Shown here piece by piece: positions 29,560 through 38,465 of a DNA stretch of 64,000 bases. The stretch comes from Eukaryota sp. TZLM1-RC (taxonomy: Eukaryota > Metamonada: BaSk clade), in NCBI GenBank assembly GCA_040285825.1, contig JAUPSS010000010.1:1240001-1304000 (forward strand), read 5' to 3'. Under the pieces are notes generated by a model. That model was not told where the DNA came from, made no database searches, and saw only the letters and a program-made list of their open reading frames with translations. The number at the start of each line of letters is the position of its first letter. The first letter of the stretch is position 1. Position numbers and translations under genes: made by a program.

Positions 29560-29690
29560 TGAGTATACCTTAAATGTAATTTATTACAAGGGAATGAGGA
29601 TTTCCCTTAACTTAAGCGCATGGGCGCAATAATACAATAACTATTAATAAACTATAAATAAACTATTATAAATATTATCCAAGGCTAACA
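29536..29690 (-). repeat. 5' LTR of the Ty3/gypsy element
   Basis: 155 bp, identical to the 3' LTR. It carries the gag start codon 24 bp from its inner end. A conventional primer-binding site starting TGG is not directly adjacent; the nearest TGG begins about eight bases inside the body. Confidence 0.95.
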
Positions 29691-29863
29691 ATTGCGGTGG
29701 TCCATTGGTGATCATTGAGTAGAAGGCCATAAATGTTGGGAATTTGGAAGATAAGGCAACTTGAGCAACTGTCTTCAAGATCAATCAAAAAGTTTGCAAA
29801 AACGGGACTTTTTTCTTTAGCCAAGCTAAGACGTACAATATAATCCAAGTTATACATATTAAT
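29691..29863 (-). pseudogene. Family B LINE, upstream part, beyond the Ty3/gypsy insertion
   Basis: Continues the LINE at 21522-22231: encodes LDYIVRLSLAKEKSPVFANFLIDLEDSCSSC and QIPNIYGLLLNDHQWTTA, as in the copy at 48.1 kb. It ends at the TSD ACATATTAAT, so this LINE is a 5'-truncated insertion. Confidence 0.85.
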
Positions 29864-31517
29864 CGATTTATTAATGTTTACTTTGATCAACCAGATGTGG
29901 AAAATGTGTTAGCAGAAATGCACAAGCTGGGTGGATACTCAACGCCATTATCTATAATAAGATATTTATTGAATTTGTACACTTAATTAAATTAACTCAT
30001 AACTAATGGGACACCATTATCTACAATTGATTCACTTTATAAATTTAGGCTTCATCAATTCAAAAACTTGTTTTTAGTTGATGATAGAGATTGCTTCAGT
30101 TTTTTGTTTCATCATCCTCAAAATATTTCAGACCTTCTGAATGATGAATTTTTCGATTTATGTGAACAACATGATATAAGAAAGCAATTACCAGCAATTA
30201 CGATTGCCCATTATATTTCCAGTAGAGAGAAAAAACCTTATCATATTTCTGCTGTTTCAACCACTGTAGGTTCTGGATATTTTCCAATTGATACTAGAAC
30301 AATATGGGCAATTATTAGACAAACATTAATTGATGGTTAATCACCTACACAGACGATGAAAATGTTCAATACACTAGCCCAAATTACGAAATTCAAACCA
30401 CCTAAGCAATTTGACTTTTGGTCTAATATTCTCGATTTAGACCAACCAATGTTCGAACAGAAGAACTTCAAATTCAACAACATTATCCACACAGATGGAT
30501 TTAATATTGCATTAGAATTTGTTCGTCAATATTTACAAGGTCAGAAATGTAAGCCAGACAACAAGGCCAGAATTTCGGATTTATATATTGATGATGATGA
30601 TGTTGATACTTTTCAACACAAACGAATTGTTGTTTGTGATCCTGGAAAACGTGATTTATTGTATTTTGGCAGCAAAAAGACTGATGAAGAACTAGCAATG
30701 GTGCCTGAACATGAAACGGAACAGCAAAGAAATAGTGGGGTGATGAATCAAGACAAGAAGTACAAATGGTTGAGAATGACTCAGATGTCCTGGTCTTTGA
30801 AAAGTAGGATGAATGAAAAGCAAAAACGATGGGCGATAAAGTATACTGAGGTAGATTACGACAGGCACCAAATGATAGCGTCTAACGAAATGACAAATAT
30901 AGATGCAAACACCGAATTATCCGCGTTTGCTGCAAATTCAGCAACTTTTATAGATTTTTCCAACTTTGTGGTTGTCAAACTTAGGCAAGTTTTTTTTGAC
31001 AATTGACTTTTACAGTCTTGATTTGTGGAGCATTCACAAAATGCAAGCTTTTATTCACAAGCAAAAGACTGATAGTTGGTTGTTAAAAAACCTTGTTCAG
31101 CAGTTTGCCAACCCAAAAGACACTTTAATACTAATGGGTGATAACGGTAAAGAAGGTTCCAAGAATTTGAAACATCAGAGACCTACTCGAGGCATTGGAT
31201 GGATTCAATTTCTGAAAAGAAATGGATTGGAAATATTAATGATTAATGAAGCTTTCACTTCAGCAAAATGTCCTGTTTGTTTTGAAAAGGTTGCTACGTT
31301 TTTGAAAGTAACAAATCCCAGATTCTATAGAAGAGAAAAGACTCCTGTTACTACATGTCATGGTTTATTAGCTTGTAATAGTGAGAGTTGCAAAACCAGT
31401 AACAAAGGCTCAACAAAGTTGTTCAATAGATATAAGCTGGCTTGCCTGAATATGTTTGCAATTGCAGAAGCCAGAATGAGTGGTAATGAAAGGTCTCAGT
31501 ATCTGTGTAGTAGATAG
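29864..31517 (+). pseudogene. Fanzor relic F2, main part with RuvC motifs
   Basis: Resumes the frame broken at 21521. RuvC-I is VVCDPGKRDLLYF. A Lys-rich middle follows, then LILMGDNGKEGSKNLKHQRPTR. The RuvC-II-like Glu is in MINEAFTSAKCPVC, a second Cys pair is in CHGLLACNSESC, and RuvC-III-like NRYKLACLNM closes the domain, with Tyr where Asp is expected. Lesions: a 60-bp LINE-tail insertion at 29954, an in-frame TAA at 30338, and a run of eight T at 30990 where the sister copy F3 has seven. Each is intact in F3, so these are secondary mutations. It ends shortly before the myotubularin gene. Confidence 0.82.
29954..30013 (-). mobile_element. 60-bp family A LINE 3' tail with TSD
   Basis: Matches only the last bases of family A (as at 4749-4793 and 54890-54935). 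It is bounded by CCATTATCT on both sides (29945-29953 and 30014-30022). Extreme 5' truncation of a LINE insertion inside Fanzor relic F2; removing it restores the reading frame. Confidence 0.8.
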
Positions 31518-31558
31518 TTTTTGTAATTGGTCCACACGAAAATTGATCGTGTATTTAT

Positions 31559-32040
31559 CGTGTATTTGTGAGATCCACTGATGTCTGTAATGATTCTTTT
31601 ATTCCAATGGCTCAATCAAAATATAGGAACCTCTTAAATGTTTCTGAAAAAGCCAAAATTGACAAATACAAAGCAAAATTGTTATCCTTGATTGCAGAAT
31701 CGCATACTCATTATGTCCTCTGTCCATTTGCAGTTTCCCTGCATGGCACGCTTGGACCTCTTGCTTTGTCTTTTCTGGATGATTTTATTGAAATTGTGAA
31801 ACAACGTACTGGAAGAGTTTTTGACAAGAGTTTTTGGCAAAACAGAATTGTATTTTCAATGTTCAAAGGTGTTGTTCCCTTATTATCTTCAGCTTTGTTA
31901 TCTCTTGGACGCGTTTATGAAAGAAAAATCTCCAGTCAACTCTGATTCTTGGCTGATTTGGGTTATGAAGACATAGAATTTTAACCTTGTCGTATAGTTT
32001 GTTTTTTATCGGAATAAATAGAAAATTCTTTCAAAAAAAA
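31559..32040 (+). pseudogene. Family D LINE, 3' end, inserted at the end of Fanzor element F2
   Basis: Encodes the nuclease tail (DVCNDSFIPMAQSK), then FCPFAVSLHGTLGPLALSFLDDF-like sequence and FWQNRIVFSMFKG...SLGRVYERK, ending in a DLGYEDIEF C-terminus and an A8 tail. A 9-bp duplication TGTATTTAT flanks it (31550-31558 and 32041-32049). Sister copy at 37.8-38.5 kb on the other strand. Confidence 0.8.
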
Positions 32041-32042
32041 TG

Positions 32043-32062
32043 TATTTATGGGAATTACCCAC
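32043..32062 (+). other. 3' terminus shared by Fanzor elements F2 and F3
   Basis: The near-palindrome TATGGGAATTACCCACA here and TATGGGAATTTCCCACA at 58746-58762 are the last bases in common between the two Fanzor loci. Beyond them the sequences diverge at once into the promoters of different genes. This marks the transposon end. Confidence 0.65.
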
Positions 32063-32111
32063 ATTAGTGTAAAGAACACTTATTCCATTGTTATAGACAT
32101 TATCTGTAGGA

Positions 32112-34136
32112 ATGGAGGTTACAACACCTTCTTCTCCTCTGCGGCGCCTTCTTCGGCGTTTCAGTCCCAAAGGCCCGTCTTCATTTTTCACTCCAGACAA
32201 CTCTGCGTCTCCGTCACAGTCTACTTTAATTAACCGACGTACTGCTGTTCCAAACTCATCTGCCCTCTATCCGTTAAGCTTCATCTCATGTCCTCTTTCA
32301 AACCAGCTGTTACCTGGTGAAGAACTTCTATTGCTAGTGTACTGCGACCTTATAGAAGCTGGTTGCTTCATTCCTGGAGAACTCATCATTACTTCCTTCG
32401 CTTTACGTTTCAGACCCGCTTCTTCCCTCGTCCACAAGGCCATTATCATCCCTATAGCCTCCATTGACACCGTTTGGAACACCAGTCTGGACCTTAATGA
32501 TAGTAAGATCAGTGTGATGGAGATTTCAACCAAATTGACTACAATAATAAGGGTTCACTTTGATTCTTCTGTAAAGGGAAAGAATCAATCAAAGTCAACC
32601 AATTCTGACCGATCACGTGTCTTGCAGTTACTTACCTCCCGAATGGATCCCACTCAGCCTGTACATTGCTTCTTTGCCTTTAACTTGGTTGCTCCTTCAC
32701 TAACTTCATCTGCCATTGATGGATGGAAAATCTATGACCCGTTGCGAGAATTCAGAAGACTTGGTATGACTGCAGAAGACTCTTCGTGGAGGGTCTGCAC
32801 TGCTAATTCACATTATGAAATTTCTGCCACTTATCCCAAATTATTTATTGTTCCAAAAGATTTGTGCGACGAAGAAGTGCGAGCTGTTTCTCAGTTTCGG
32901 GTAAAGGGAAGACTTCCCGTAGCTATGTGGATGCACCAAACCACAAAAGCAACCCTTTGGCGGTGTTCTCAGCCAAGGAGTGGGTTGGTACTGACGAGGA
33001 GAAGTCCAGCGGATGAGAGGTTGGTAAGAGCGATCGTGGAAAGTGTGAATAGAGATGAGGTGGTAGAGGAGACCCCTTGTGATTTACGGCTACCATTGGA
33101 AGATGGACTAGAGGGTTTGGCCATACTTGATGAAGAGGAGAATGAATCAGTGGAGAGTGGAGGGGTAGAGGAAGCTGATCAATCAAATTTGATTGAGTAC
33201 GTGCTTCCCGAGATTCCTTCTTGTCAACGGCCCGTGTTAATCATTGACTGCAGACCCCGAGCTACTGCAGTTCTTCATGGTTTCCTTGGCGCCGGCACCG
33301 AAACCAACTTTTACAAAGACACTCAGTTGCTTTTTGCAGATATCCCTAACATTCATGTGGTTCGAGAATCTTTTAAGAAACTCAAATACCTGGTTGATGT
33401 CGAAAGAACTTCCCTGCACTCTCGAACTCCTTCCAATGCAGGCAGTCTTGTCTCAAAGTCTCATGCCTCTCCCGTAATGCTTCCCCCTGCTGTCTGTAAG
33501 GCTGTTAATAGAGATTCCAAGTTTTTGACGGCCTTGGATCAAACTAATTGGCTACGGTATATTCAGCTCATACTTGCTGCTTCAACTGTTTGTGCACAAT
33601 CCCTTTGTGATGGGGTTCCAGTGATTGTTCATTGTACCCATGGGTTTGACAGAACTTCCCAAGTTTCTGCTCTTTCCCAGTTGATGGCTGATTCTTACTA
33701 TAGAACCATCCACGGATTTGCTGTTCTTGTGGAAAAAGAGTTTGGTACTTCTGGAGCACCTTTGGGCAAAAGATCTATCGGAAAAGATTTATCCCAAAGA
33801 AGTCCAATTTTTATTCAATTTCTTGATTGTGTTTTTCAAATATTATCGCAGTATAGTGAATCTTTTGAATATACTGAAGAGTTTTTACGAGCTCTTGCTA
33901 TTTTGTTTTACTCTGGTTCTTGTGGAACTTTTCTCTTTGACTGCGAAAAGGACCGTATCGAAAACAAAGCATCAGAACACACTGTTTCAGTTTGGAATCT
34001 ACTTGCAATGGAAGGCGACAGGTTTGTAAATAAGAATTACTGCCCGCATTCCACCCCTGTCTGGCCAAAGCTTTCCTCAATGTACATAAGATTATGGAGA
34101 AGTTTGTATCTTGGTTCTGAGGTTAGTGAACATTAG
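32112..34136 (+). CDS. Myotubularin-related phosphoinositide phosphatase
   Basis: 674 aa, single exon. The N-terminal 40 residues are Arg/Ser-rich. A PH-GRAM-like region covers about 60-170 (GELIITSFALRFRPASS, IPIASIDTVW). The phosphatase domain covers about 220-640, with VHCFFAFN, EFRRLG, SATYPKLFIVP, VAMWMHQTTKATLWRCSQPRSGL and the P-loop HCTHGFDRTSQ (Cys508, Arg514). Family members dephosphorylate PtdIns3P and PtdIns(3,5)P2 on endosomes. The usual loop is CSDGWDRT; here Ser-Asp is Thr-His and Trp is Phe. The CX5R core is kept, so activity is possible but specificity may differ. The start codon is 50 bp from a Fanzor element end. Confidence 0.92.
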   Translation: MEVTTPSSPLRRLLRRFSPKGPSSFFTPDNSASPSQSTLINRRTAVPNSSALYPLSFISCPLSNQLLPGEELLLLVYCDLIEAGCFIPGELIITSFALRFRPASSLVHKAIIIPIASIDTVWNTSLDLNDSKISVMEISTKLTTIIRVHFDSSVKGKNQSKSTNSDRSRVLQLLTSRMDPTQPVHCFFAFNLVAPSLTSSAIDGWKIYDPLREFRRLGMTAEDSSWRVCTANSHYEISATYPKLFIVPKDLCDEEVRAVSQFRVKGRLPVAMWMHQTTKATLWRCSQPRSGLVLTRRSPADERLVRAIVESVNRDEVVEETPCDLRLPLEDGLEGLAILDEEENESVESGGVEEADQSNLIEYVLPEIPSCQRPVLIIDCRPRATAVLHGFLGAGTETNFYKDTQLLFADIPNIHVVRESFKKLKYLVDVERTSLHSRTPSNAGSLVSKSHASPVMLPPAVCKAVNRDSKFLTALDQTNWLRYIQLILAASTVCAQSLCDGVPVIVHCTHGFDRTSQVSALSQLMADSYYRTIHGFAVLVEKEFGTSGAPLGKRSIGKDLSQRSPIFIQFLDCVFQILSQYSESFEYTEEFLRALAILFYSGSCGTFLFDCEKDRIENKASEHTVSVWNLLAMEGDRFVNKNYCPHSTPVWPKLSSMYIRLWRSLYLGSEVSEH

Positions 34137-34527
34137 ACCTGGTGAAAATATTGTTATAAATACTTTGTTTTTTTGTAAACATTACTAATAAAAATTTCAT
34201 TTGTTGACACAGACTGATGATAAATGCAAAACATCAAGTTGAAATAGGTATCTGTTGAGTTTGGATGCTGTATAAGCAGCTGGACGACCATGTACATTAT
34301 TAAACGATTAGAACATTTCGTTGTTATGAAAAATACAATGTTGATTCCAACTGGAAAATATACAAAGACAAAGAAATGTATGTTTCAATACATGATAGTG
34401 TTGAACTGCTCAACGTGAATCAATCACAAAAGGATGAATAGTCAGGAAACAAGAGAGTGTAATAGATCAAGCTTTATTCGAGCTATGATGTACAGTTATC
34501 CACAAAACACATAGAATTGACAGGTGA
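34137..34527. other. Convergent intergenic region
   Basis: 390 bp between the ends of the myotubularin and SEC61 gamma genes; contains AATAAA-type signals (near 34188) and nothing else recognisable. Confidence 0.5.
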
Positions 34528-34799
34528 TTACCTGACTAAGAGGAGATTGTTGATGGGAATGAATATGAGCTTGACCACAAAACCTAAACCACCAATGACA
34601 GCAAATCCCATGGCTGTACTCTTAGCAAGTTGTTTCAACTCTGGAATAAGAAAAAGACGCTGACTATACCGTTGGAATCAGGTTTAGAACACTTGTTCCA
34701 CAACATCTTGACATCACGAACACCTTTATAAACTGATGTGCGGGTTTTCTGAACAGAAGTAGGTGTAGATGGAGACTTTTGAGGTTTAGATACAGACAT
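34528..34799 (-). CDS. SEC61G: SEC61 gamma subunit (SecE homologue), two exons
   Basis: Translocon subunit in the ER membrane. Exon 1 (34799-34670) encodes a Ser/Pro/Thr-rich N-terminus and DVKMLWNKCSKPDSN. After a 29-nt intron, exon 2 (34640-34528) encodes ELKQLAKSTAMGFAVIGGLGFVVKLIFIPINNLLL. KCxKPD before the membrane, AxGFxxxGxxGFxVKLIxIPINN in it and the short C-terminus are the family signature. The product is 80 aa; human SEC61G is 68 aa, the extra being at the N-terminus. The start faces the DSC3-like gene on the other strand, seven bases to about 90 bases away. Confidence 0.95.
34641..34669 (-). other. 29-nt intron in SEC61 gamma
   Basis: On the reverse strand starts GTATAGTCAG and ends TTATTCCAG with a pyrimidine-rich 3' half. 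Position is fixed by the conserved KPD-x-x-E(F/L) sequence across the junction (phase 1). Confidence 0.95.
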
Positions 34800-34889
34800 G
34801 ACTGGATGAAGTGTGACTTTTGTCTTTCAACTAAAGATTCATTTAGTTGTCTGTCTTGTCCACCTGGACGTTTCCACCTTATTTGTGAT

Positions 34890-35720
34890 ATGCAACCTAA
34901 AGCTGATAGCTGTCTACTTGACAATGTAACAGTTAAATTCTTGCTTAACGATGGGCGTCATTGTTCACTTAATTGTGACCTTCCATCTGTAACAGTACAT
35001 GCTCTTGAAGACCAAGTACGTTTTGAATTTGGATTACCCCAACGCAGCAGGGTTCGTCTCATTCATGCAGGACAAGTCATTCGCTCAAGCAATCTTACTC
35101 TAAACAAAATTAATCCTCCATTACTCCACGGCTCAACGATACACTGCACTTTCTCCACTGTAAAACCTCTCCCTGCCATCCCTACCCCTTCCGACATACC
35201 AGAGTCATCAATAAGAGGTTTCGCTAGACTTTTGAACGCTGGTGTTTCTGAAGATGAAGTGCTCATCACCCGGCTGCAGTTCTACATATTTAGACAACGT
35301 GCCCTGACGCCAGACGCGGTTCCCTGCAATCGTAATGAAATGCTCCGACTTGAAGATTCTTGGATTGATAATTCATTGGACCATAATAACTCCAACTCCT
35401 CTCTTTCAGAAGCTCTTATGAACATCGACATTGACCCTTCTATTGGGATGACCGGGAGGACAAACACTTCGTCTAGTAGACTGGCTAGGGTGATGGCATC
35501 TGAGTTGAGGTCGGTAGAAGCAGAAACGAGAGAGTTTCATGATGGTGATTCTTTGGATTTTTTGTTGGGATTTTTGATTGGTTTTTCTTATCTATTTGGG
35601 TTTGTTTTTCTGGCATTCGAACAGAATCTGTCAAAAGAATTTCGGTTAGGGATGGTATTTGGAGTTTTTGGAATCTTAACCTTTTCTTTACTAAGATTTT
35701 GGTCATTTGCGGGATTTTAG
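34890..35720 (+). CDS. DSC3-like membrane protein with ubiquitin-like domain
   Basis: 276 aa from ATG 34890; a start at 34806 would add 28 residues but leave only seven bases to the divergent SEC61 gamma start. Residues about 10-80 form a ubiquitin-like fold (VTVKFLLNDGRHCSLNCDLPSVTVHALEDQV ... VRLIHAGQVI). A middle part follows with GFARLLNAGVSEDEVLITRLQFY. The C-terminus has a GDSLDFLLGFLIGFSYLFGFVFL segment and a second hydrophobic helix (LGMVFGVFGILTFSLL). This is the layout of Dsc3, a subunit of the fungal Golgi/ER Dsc E3 ligase complex; animal TMUB1/2 are related. Probably works in membrane-protein degradation. Confidence 0.75.
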   Translation: MQPKADSCLLDNVTVKFLLNDGRHCSLNCDLPSVTVHALEDQVRFEFGLPQRSRVRLIHAGQVIRSSNLTLNKINPPLLHGSTIHCTFSTVKPLPAIPTPSDIPESSIRGFARLLNAGVSEDEVLITRLQFYIFRQRALTPDAVPCNRNEMLRLEDSWIDNSLDHNNSNSSLSEALMNIDIDPSIGMTGRTNTSSSRLARVMASELRSVEAETREFHDGDSLDFLLGFLIGFSYLFGFVFLAFEQNLSKEFRLGMVFGVFGILTFSLLRFWSFAGF

Positions 35721-35827
35721 CTTGTGTAAATTTAATTGTATATACTGGTGATCTTTTCTTATTAATTGTAAACAATACAATCTTGAAATTTATTAATTAA
35801 TTAAAGTACATTTAAAGTAAAATTAAA

Positions 35828-37246
35828 TCACCTATTTGCCTTTCTTGATTTATTAGAAGTATTGGGTTTTTCCACTTCAATATCATTAGGATCATACTGA
35901 ATGTTTCGCTCTATTGCATCCAATTGAGGACTAGCTTGACAATATCTGTTAGACTTTGGTGTAAGCAACAGATTTTGGCAGGTTTTAATCAAGTCTTGGT
36001 GTGTCTGATCCATTTCTGATTTAAACTGATTGATTTCATGCGAAACTTGCTCTTTTAATTGACTGATTAGTTCCTTTCCAGTCAGATTCAATATCTTTCG
36101 TAGTGATTGCGAAACATCATGATTAGAATCCAATGAGCAATCACCACAATCAATCAAATTGATTAAAACTGACAACACATCAGGAGCATTCTTACATAAT
36201 TCTTGCAACAACGGGTCTGGGTGATTAGGGTCATTAGCATTGGTGTTCGAATTCGAAATAGAACCCACTAAGGAAACAGAAATGGAAAACAACTTTTTGA
36301 AATTTTCTTCAACAATATTAGATTTTTTTGATAAAAGAGTTAGTAATCGTTTAAGTTCAACAATTTCAACAGACATTAAATCATTTTCTTTTGATAAACT
36401 TGCCTTTTCTTGGGCCAATTGAGCATTATACTTTGTCAGATTTTCACACAAATAATCTTTCTTTGTTAATGATTGGTTACAATTTCTCAACTCTTGTAAT
36501 AATTCACTATTTTGAGCGCTCAAAAGCTGGACCTTCTTTGACTGTCCCTTAACCTCTCTTGACTCAATCTCTTTGTAAAGCAACTCTTTTTCCTTAGACA
36601 AATGCTCCACAGTTTCTTCACTTCTTTTCAACTTTGCTAATAATTCAATGCTGTCAGTTGAAGCACTTTCAAGACCAGTAAATGAACTAAGTGAGGTTAA
36701 CTCAAAGATAGAGTTTTCAAGAAAGCCATCAAGCTTGTCTGTTGCAACAAAGGGAAGAAAATTGGCTTCTACTTCAACAAAATCTTTCATTCTTGCCAAT
36801 AAAGCGGATTTATTGTTATTTATATTAATTAATTCGTTCTGGAGAGCAGATACGATTTCCAATAAGCTTTCATTCGAGTCAAGCTTCCTTTCTAGCAGGG
36901 CGTTACTGTTGTAGTGGTCTTCTCTTTGCTTGTAAAATTCCACTTCTTTCTTTAGCTTGCTATTCTCCTCCAGTAAATCCTCAATTGACCCATGTTGTTT
37001 GATCACTTGGGATAAAGCAACATTGGACTCGTACGATGAGATCTGGTCTCTGAGAGTGAATACTAACTTTTCAAGCATAGATAGTTTTCTTTGAATGAGT
37101 TGTGAAACGGAGAGGTCAGACAGGGCAGTAATGGCAGAGTCTTTTGGAGAGGACATGAGAGTTGAGATGTCATGTTCCAACTGCAAGATTGATCGCTGAA
37201 GGGAGACTTTGGAAAAGTCATTTTCCAAGGAGTGGTCGTTATTCAT
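35828..37246 (-). CDS. Long coiled-coil protein, function unknown
   Basis: 472 aa, single exon, ATG at 37246. Heptad-rich, Leu/Glu/Lys-heavy segments cover about 15-130 and 195-320 (LAKLKRSEETVEHLSKEKELLYKEIES, LTKYNAQLAQEKASLSKENDLMSVEIVELKRLL). A less regular part with DPLLQELCKNAPDVLSVLINLIDCGDC follows, then another helix and a Lys/Arg-rich end (SNKSRKANR). This is the appearance of a cytoskeletal, centrosomal or Golgi tether protein. No specific family recognised. A same-strand Fanzor fragment ends 160 bp upstream. Confidence 0.8.
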   Translation of the reverse strand: MNNDHSLENDFSKVSLQRSILQLEHDISTLMSSPKDSAITALSDLSVSQLIQRKLSMLEKLVFTLRDQISSYESNVALSQVIKQHGSIEDLLEENSKLKKEVEFYKQREDHYNSNALLERKLDSNESLLEIVSALQNELININNNKSALLARMKDFVEVEANFLPFVATDKLDGFLENSIFELTSLSSFTGLESASTDSIELLAKLKRSEETVEHLSKEKELLYKEIESREVKGQSKKVQLLSAQNSELLQELRNCNQSLTKKDYLCENLTKYNAQLAQEKASLSKENDLMSVEIVELKRLLTLLSKKSNIVEENFKKLFSISVSLVGSISNSNTNANDPNHPDPLLQELCKNAPDVLSVLINLIDCGDCSLDSNHDVSQSLRKILNLTGKELISQLKEQVSHEINQFKSEMDQTHQDLIKTCQNLLLTPKSNRYCQASPQLDAIERNIQYDPNDIEVEKPNTSNKSRKANR

Positions 37247-37407
37247 TGTTCAAGAGAATGGAAAATGATGGATTTTCCCTAAAAATGCATTCTTTATCTG
37301 AAATGTCAATTCCAATACTTCCACATCCACATGACTAAACTTAACCATCCGGAGATGATAGGCTTAGATCAAAATACGTTGGATTTGAAGACTCTTATTG
37401 AGGTCTT

Positions 37408-37785
37408 CTAAAAGCTAGGGGTCTTGTGTTCAAAAAGTACTCGCTTACTGCAATCTCCCACTGGTTTGTCGATGCAGATATCTCTTGACCAATCCATCCC
37501 ACATTCTGGACATTCGAAATAGGCTTTAGACTTTTTCCTCTCTCCATTCTGTATGAAGTAAAGGTTTTCATGGAAAACTTTGCAGCAGTTCACTTTGTTA
37601 GATGTCTAGTCTTCATCGCCACCCTTCACGGGTGAAAATCGACCCTTGAGATACTTAAGAAAACGCTTTCTTGGTGTTTTCACACTTTGACGGGATGATC
37701 CATCACCTCCTTCCCGAAACCAATCAATTGCTTCACGCTTTTCAGCCATGTCTTTGATTTTCTGGACCAATTTTTTTTGTAAGTT
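37408..37785 (-). pseudogene. Fanzor relic F5 (RuvC fragment)
   Basis: Reverse-strand reading gives KDMAEKREAIDWFREGGDGSS, then KTPRKRFLKYLKGR, GDED-stop-TSNKVNCC and CPECGMDWSRDICI. These align in order with KKFANGREVKVWFGNGGGG, KTPRKAFLKLL, GDEYMTSAKANCC and CPECNQVWSRDISA of relic F1. A stop sits beside the RuvC-II Glu, and the RuvC-III tail is changed. The upstream part is replaced by a LINE. Confidence 0.82.
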
Positions 37786-37799
37786 TTAATTTGTTACTT

Positions 37800-38465
37800 T
37801 CAAAAAACTAAACACAAAAATTAAAATTCTAAATCTTCATATCCCAAATCTGCCAATCAAAATTGACTGGAAGTTTTCACTTCATAAAAGCGATCAAGAG
37901 ATAATAAAGCAGAAGACAATAACGATACAAGACCTTTGAAAATTGAAAATACAATTCTGTTCTGCCAAAACGTTTTGTCAAAAATTCTTCCTGTACATTG
38001 TTTTACAATTTCAACAAAATCATCCAAAAAAGATAAAGCAAGTGGTCCAAGTGTACCATGTAAGGAAAAAGCAACAGGACAAAGGACATAATGATGTGAG
38101 ATGCAGCATTCAAGGAAACCAACTTTGATTTATATTTATCAATTTTAGAGTTTTCAGCAAGACAGCGGATTCTTGTGTTTTGACTGAGCTAATGGTATGA
38201 AAGAATTATTACACACATCAGTTAATCTCACATCAGTAATGATAGTGGTCCCATCAAGTCCTTCAAGCATTAAATCACCTCTGTTACGACCAAAAGAATT
38301 CAAAGTGTCCTAATCAACCAAACGAGAAAGTAATGGTTCCAAATAAGAGACAATTCTGTGAGACTTAGACATACAATAGAGCTGATCTCTAAATGCATCA
38401 TGGACTTTTGATCAAAAAGTCATCAAATGATCCTTCAAACAATTCAAACAATGCAATGTATATCA
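37800..38465 (-). pseudogene. Family D LINE, 3' end, beside Fanzor relic F5
   Basis: Same family as 31559-32040. On the reverse strand: HCLNCLKDHL knuckle remains, HDAFRDQLYCMSKSHRIV, the nuclease motif GRNRGDLMLEGLDG...TDVRLTDVCNN, then ALSFLDDF, FWQNRIVFSIFKG and DLGYEDLEF. Several stops. Confidence 0.75.

Larger units (their letters stand above)
22232..29690 (-). mobile_element. Ty3/gypsy chromovirus-like LTR retrotransposon, nearly intact
   Basis: 7459 bp with two 155-bp LTRs that appear identical by eye, TG...CA termini and a 4-bp TSD ATTG (22228-22231 and 29691-29694). One long gag-pol frame in the order gag, zinc knuckle, protease, RT, RNase H, integrase, chromodomain-like tail identifies the Ty3/gypsy class. 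It is inserted in a family B LINE copy; the empty site can be read from the uninterrupted copy near 47.98 kb. Identical LTRs mean a recent insertion. Confidence 0.95.
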
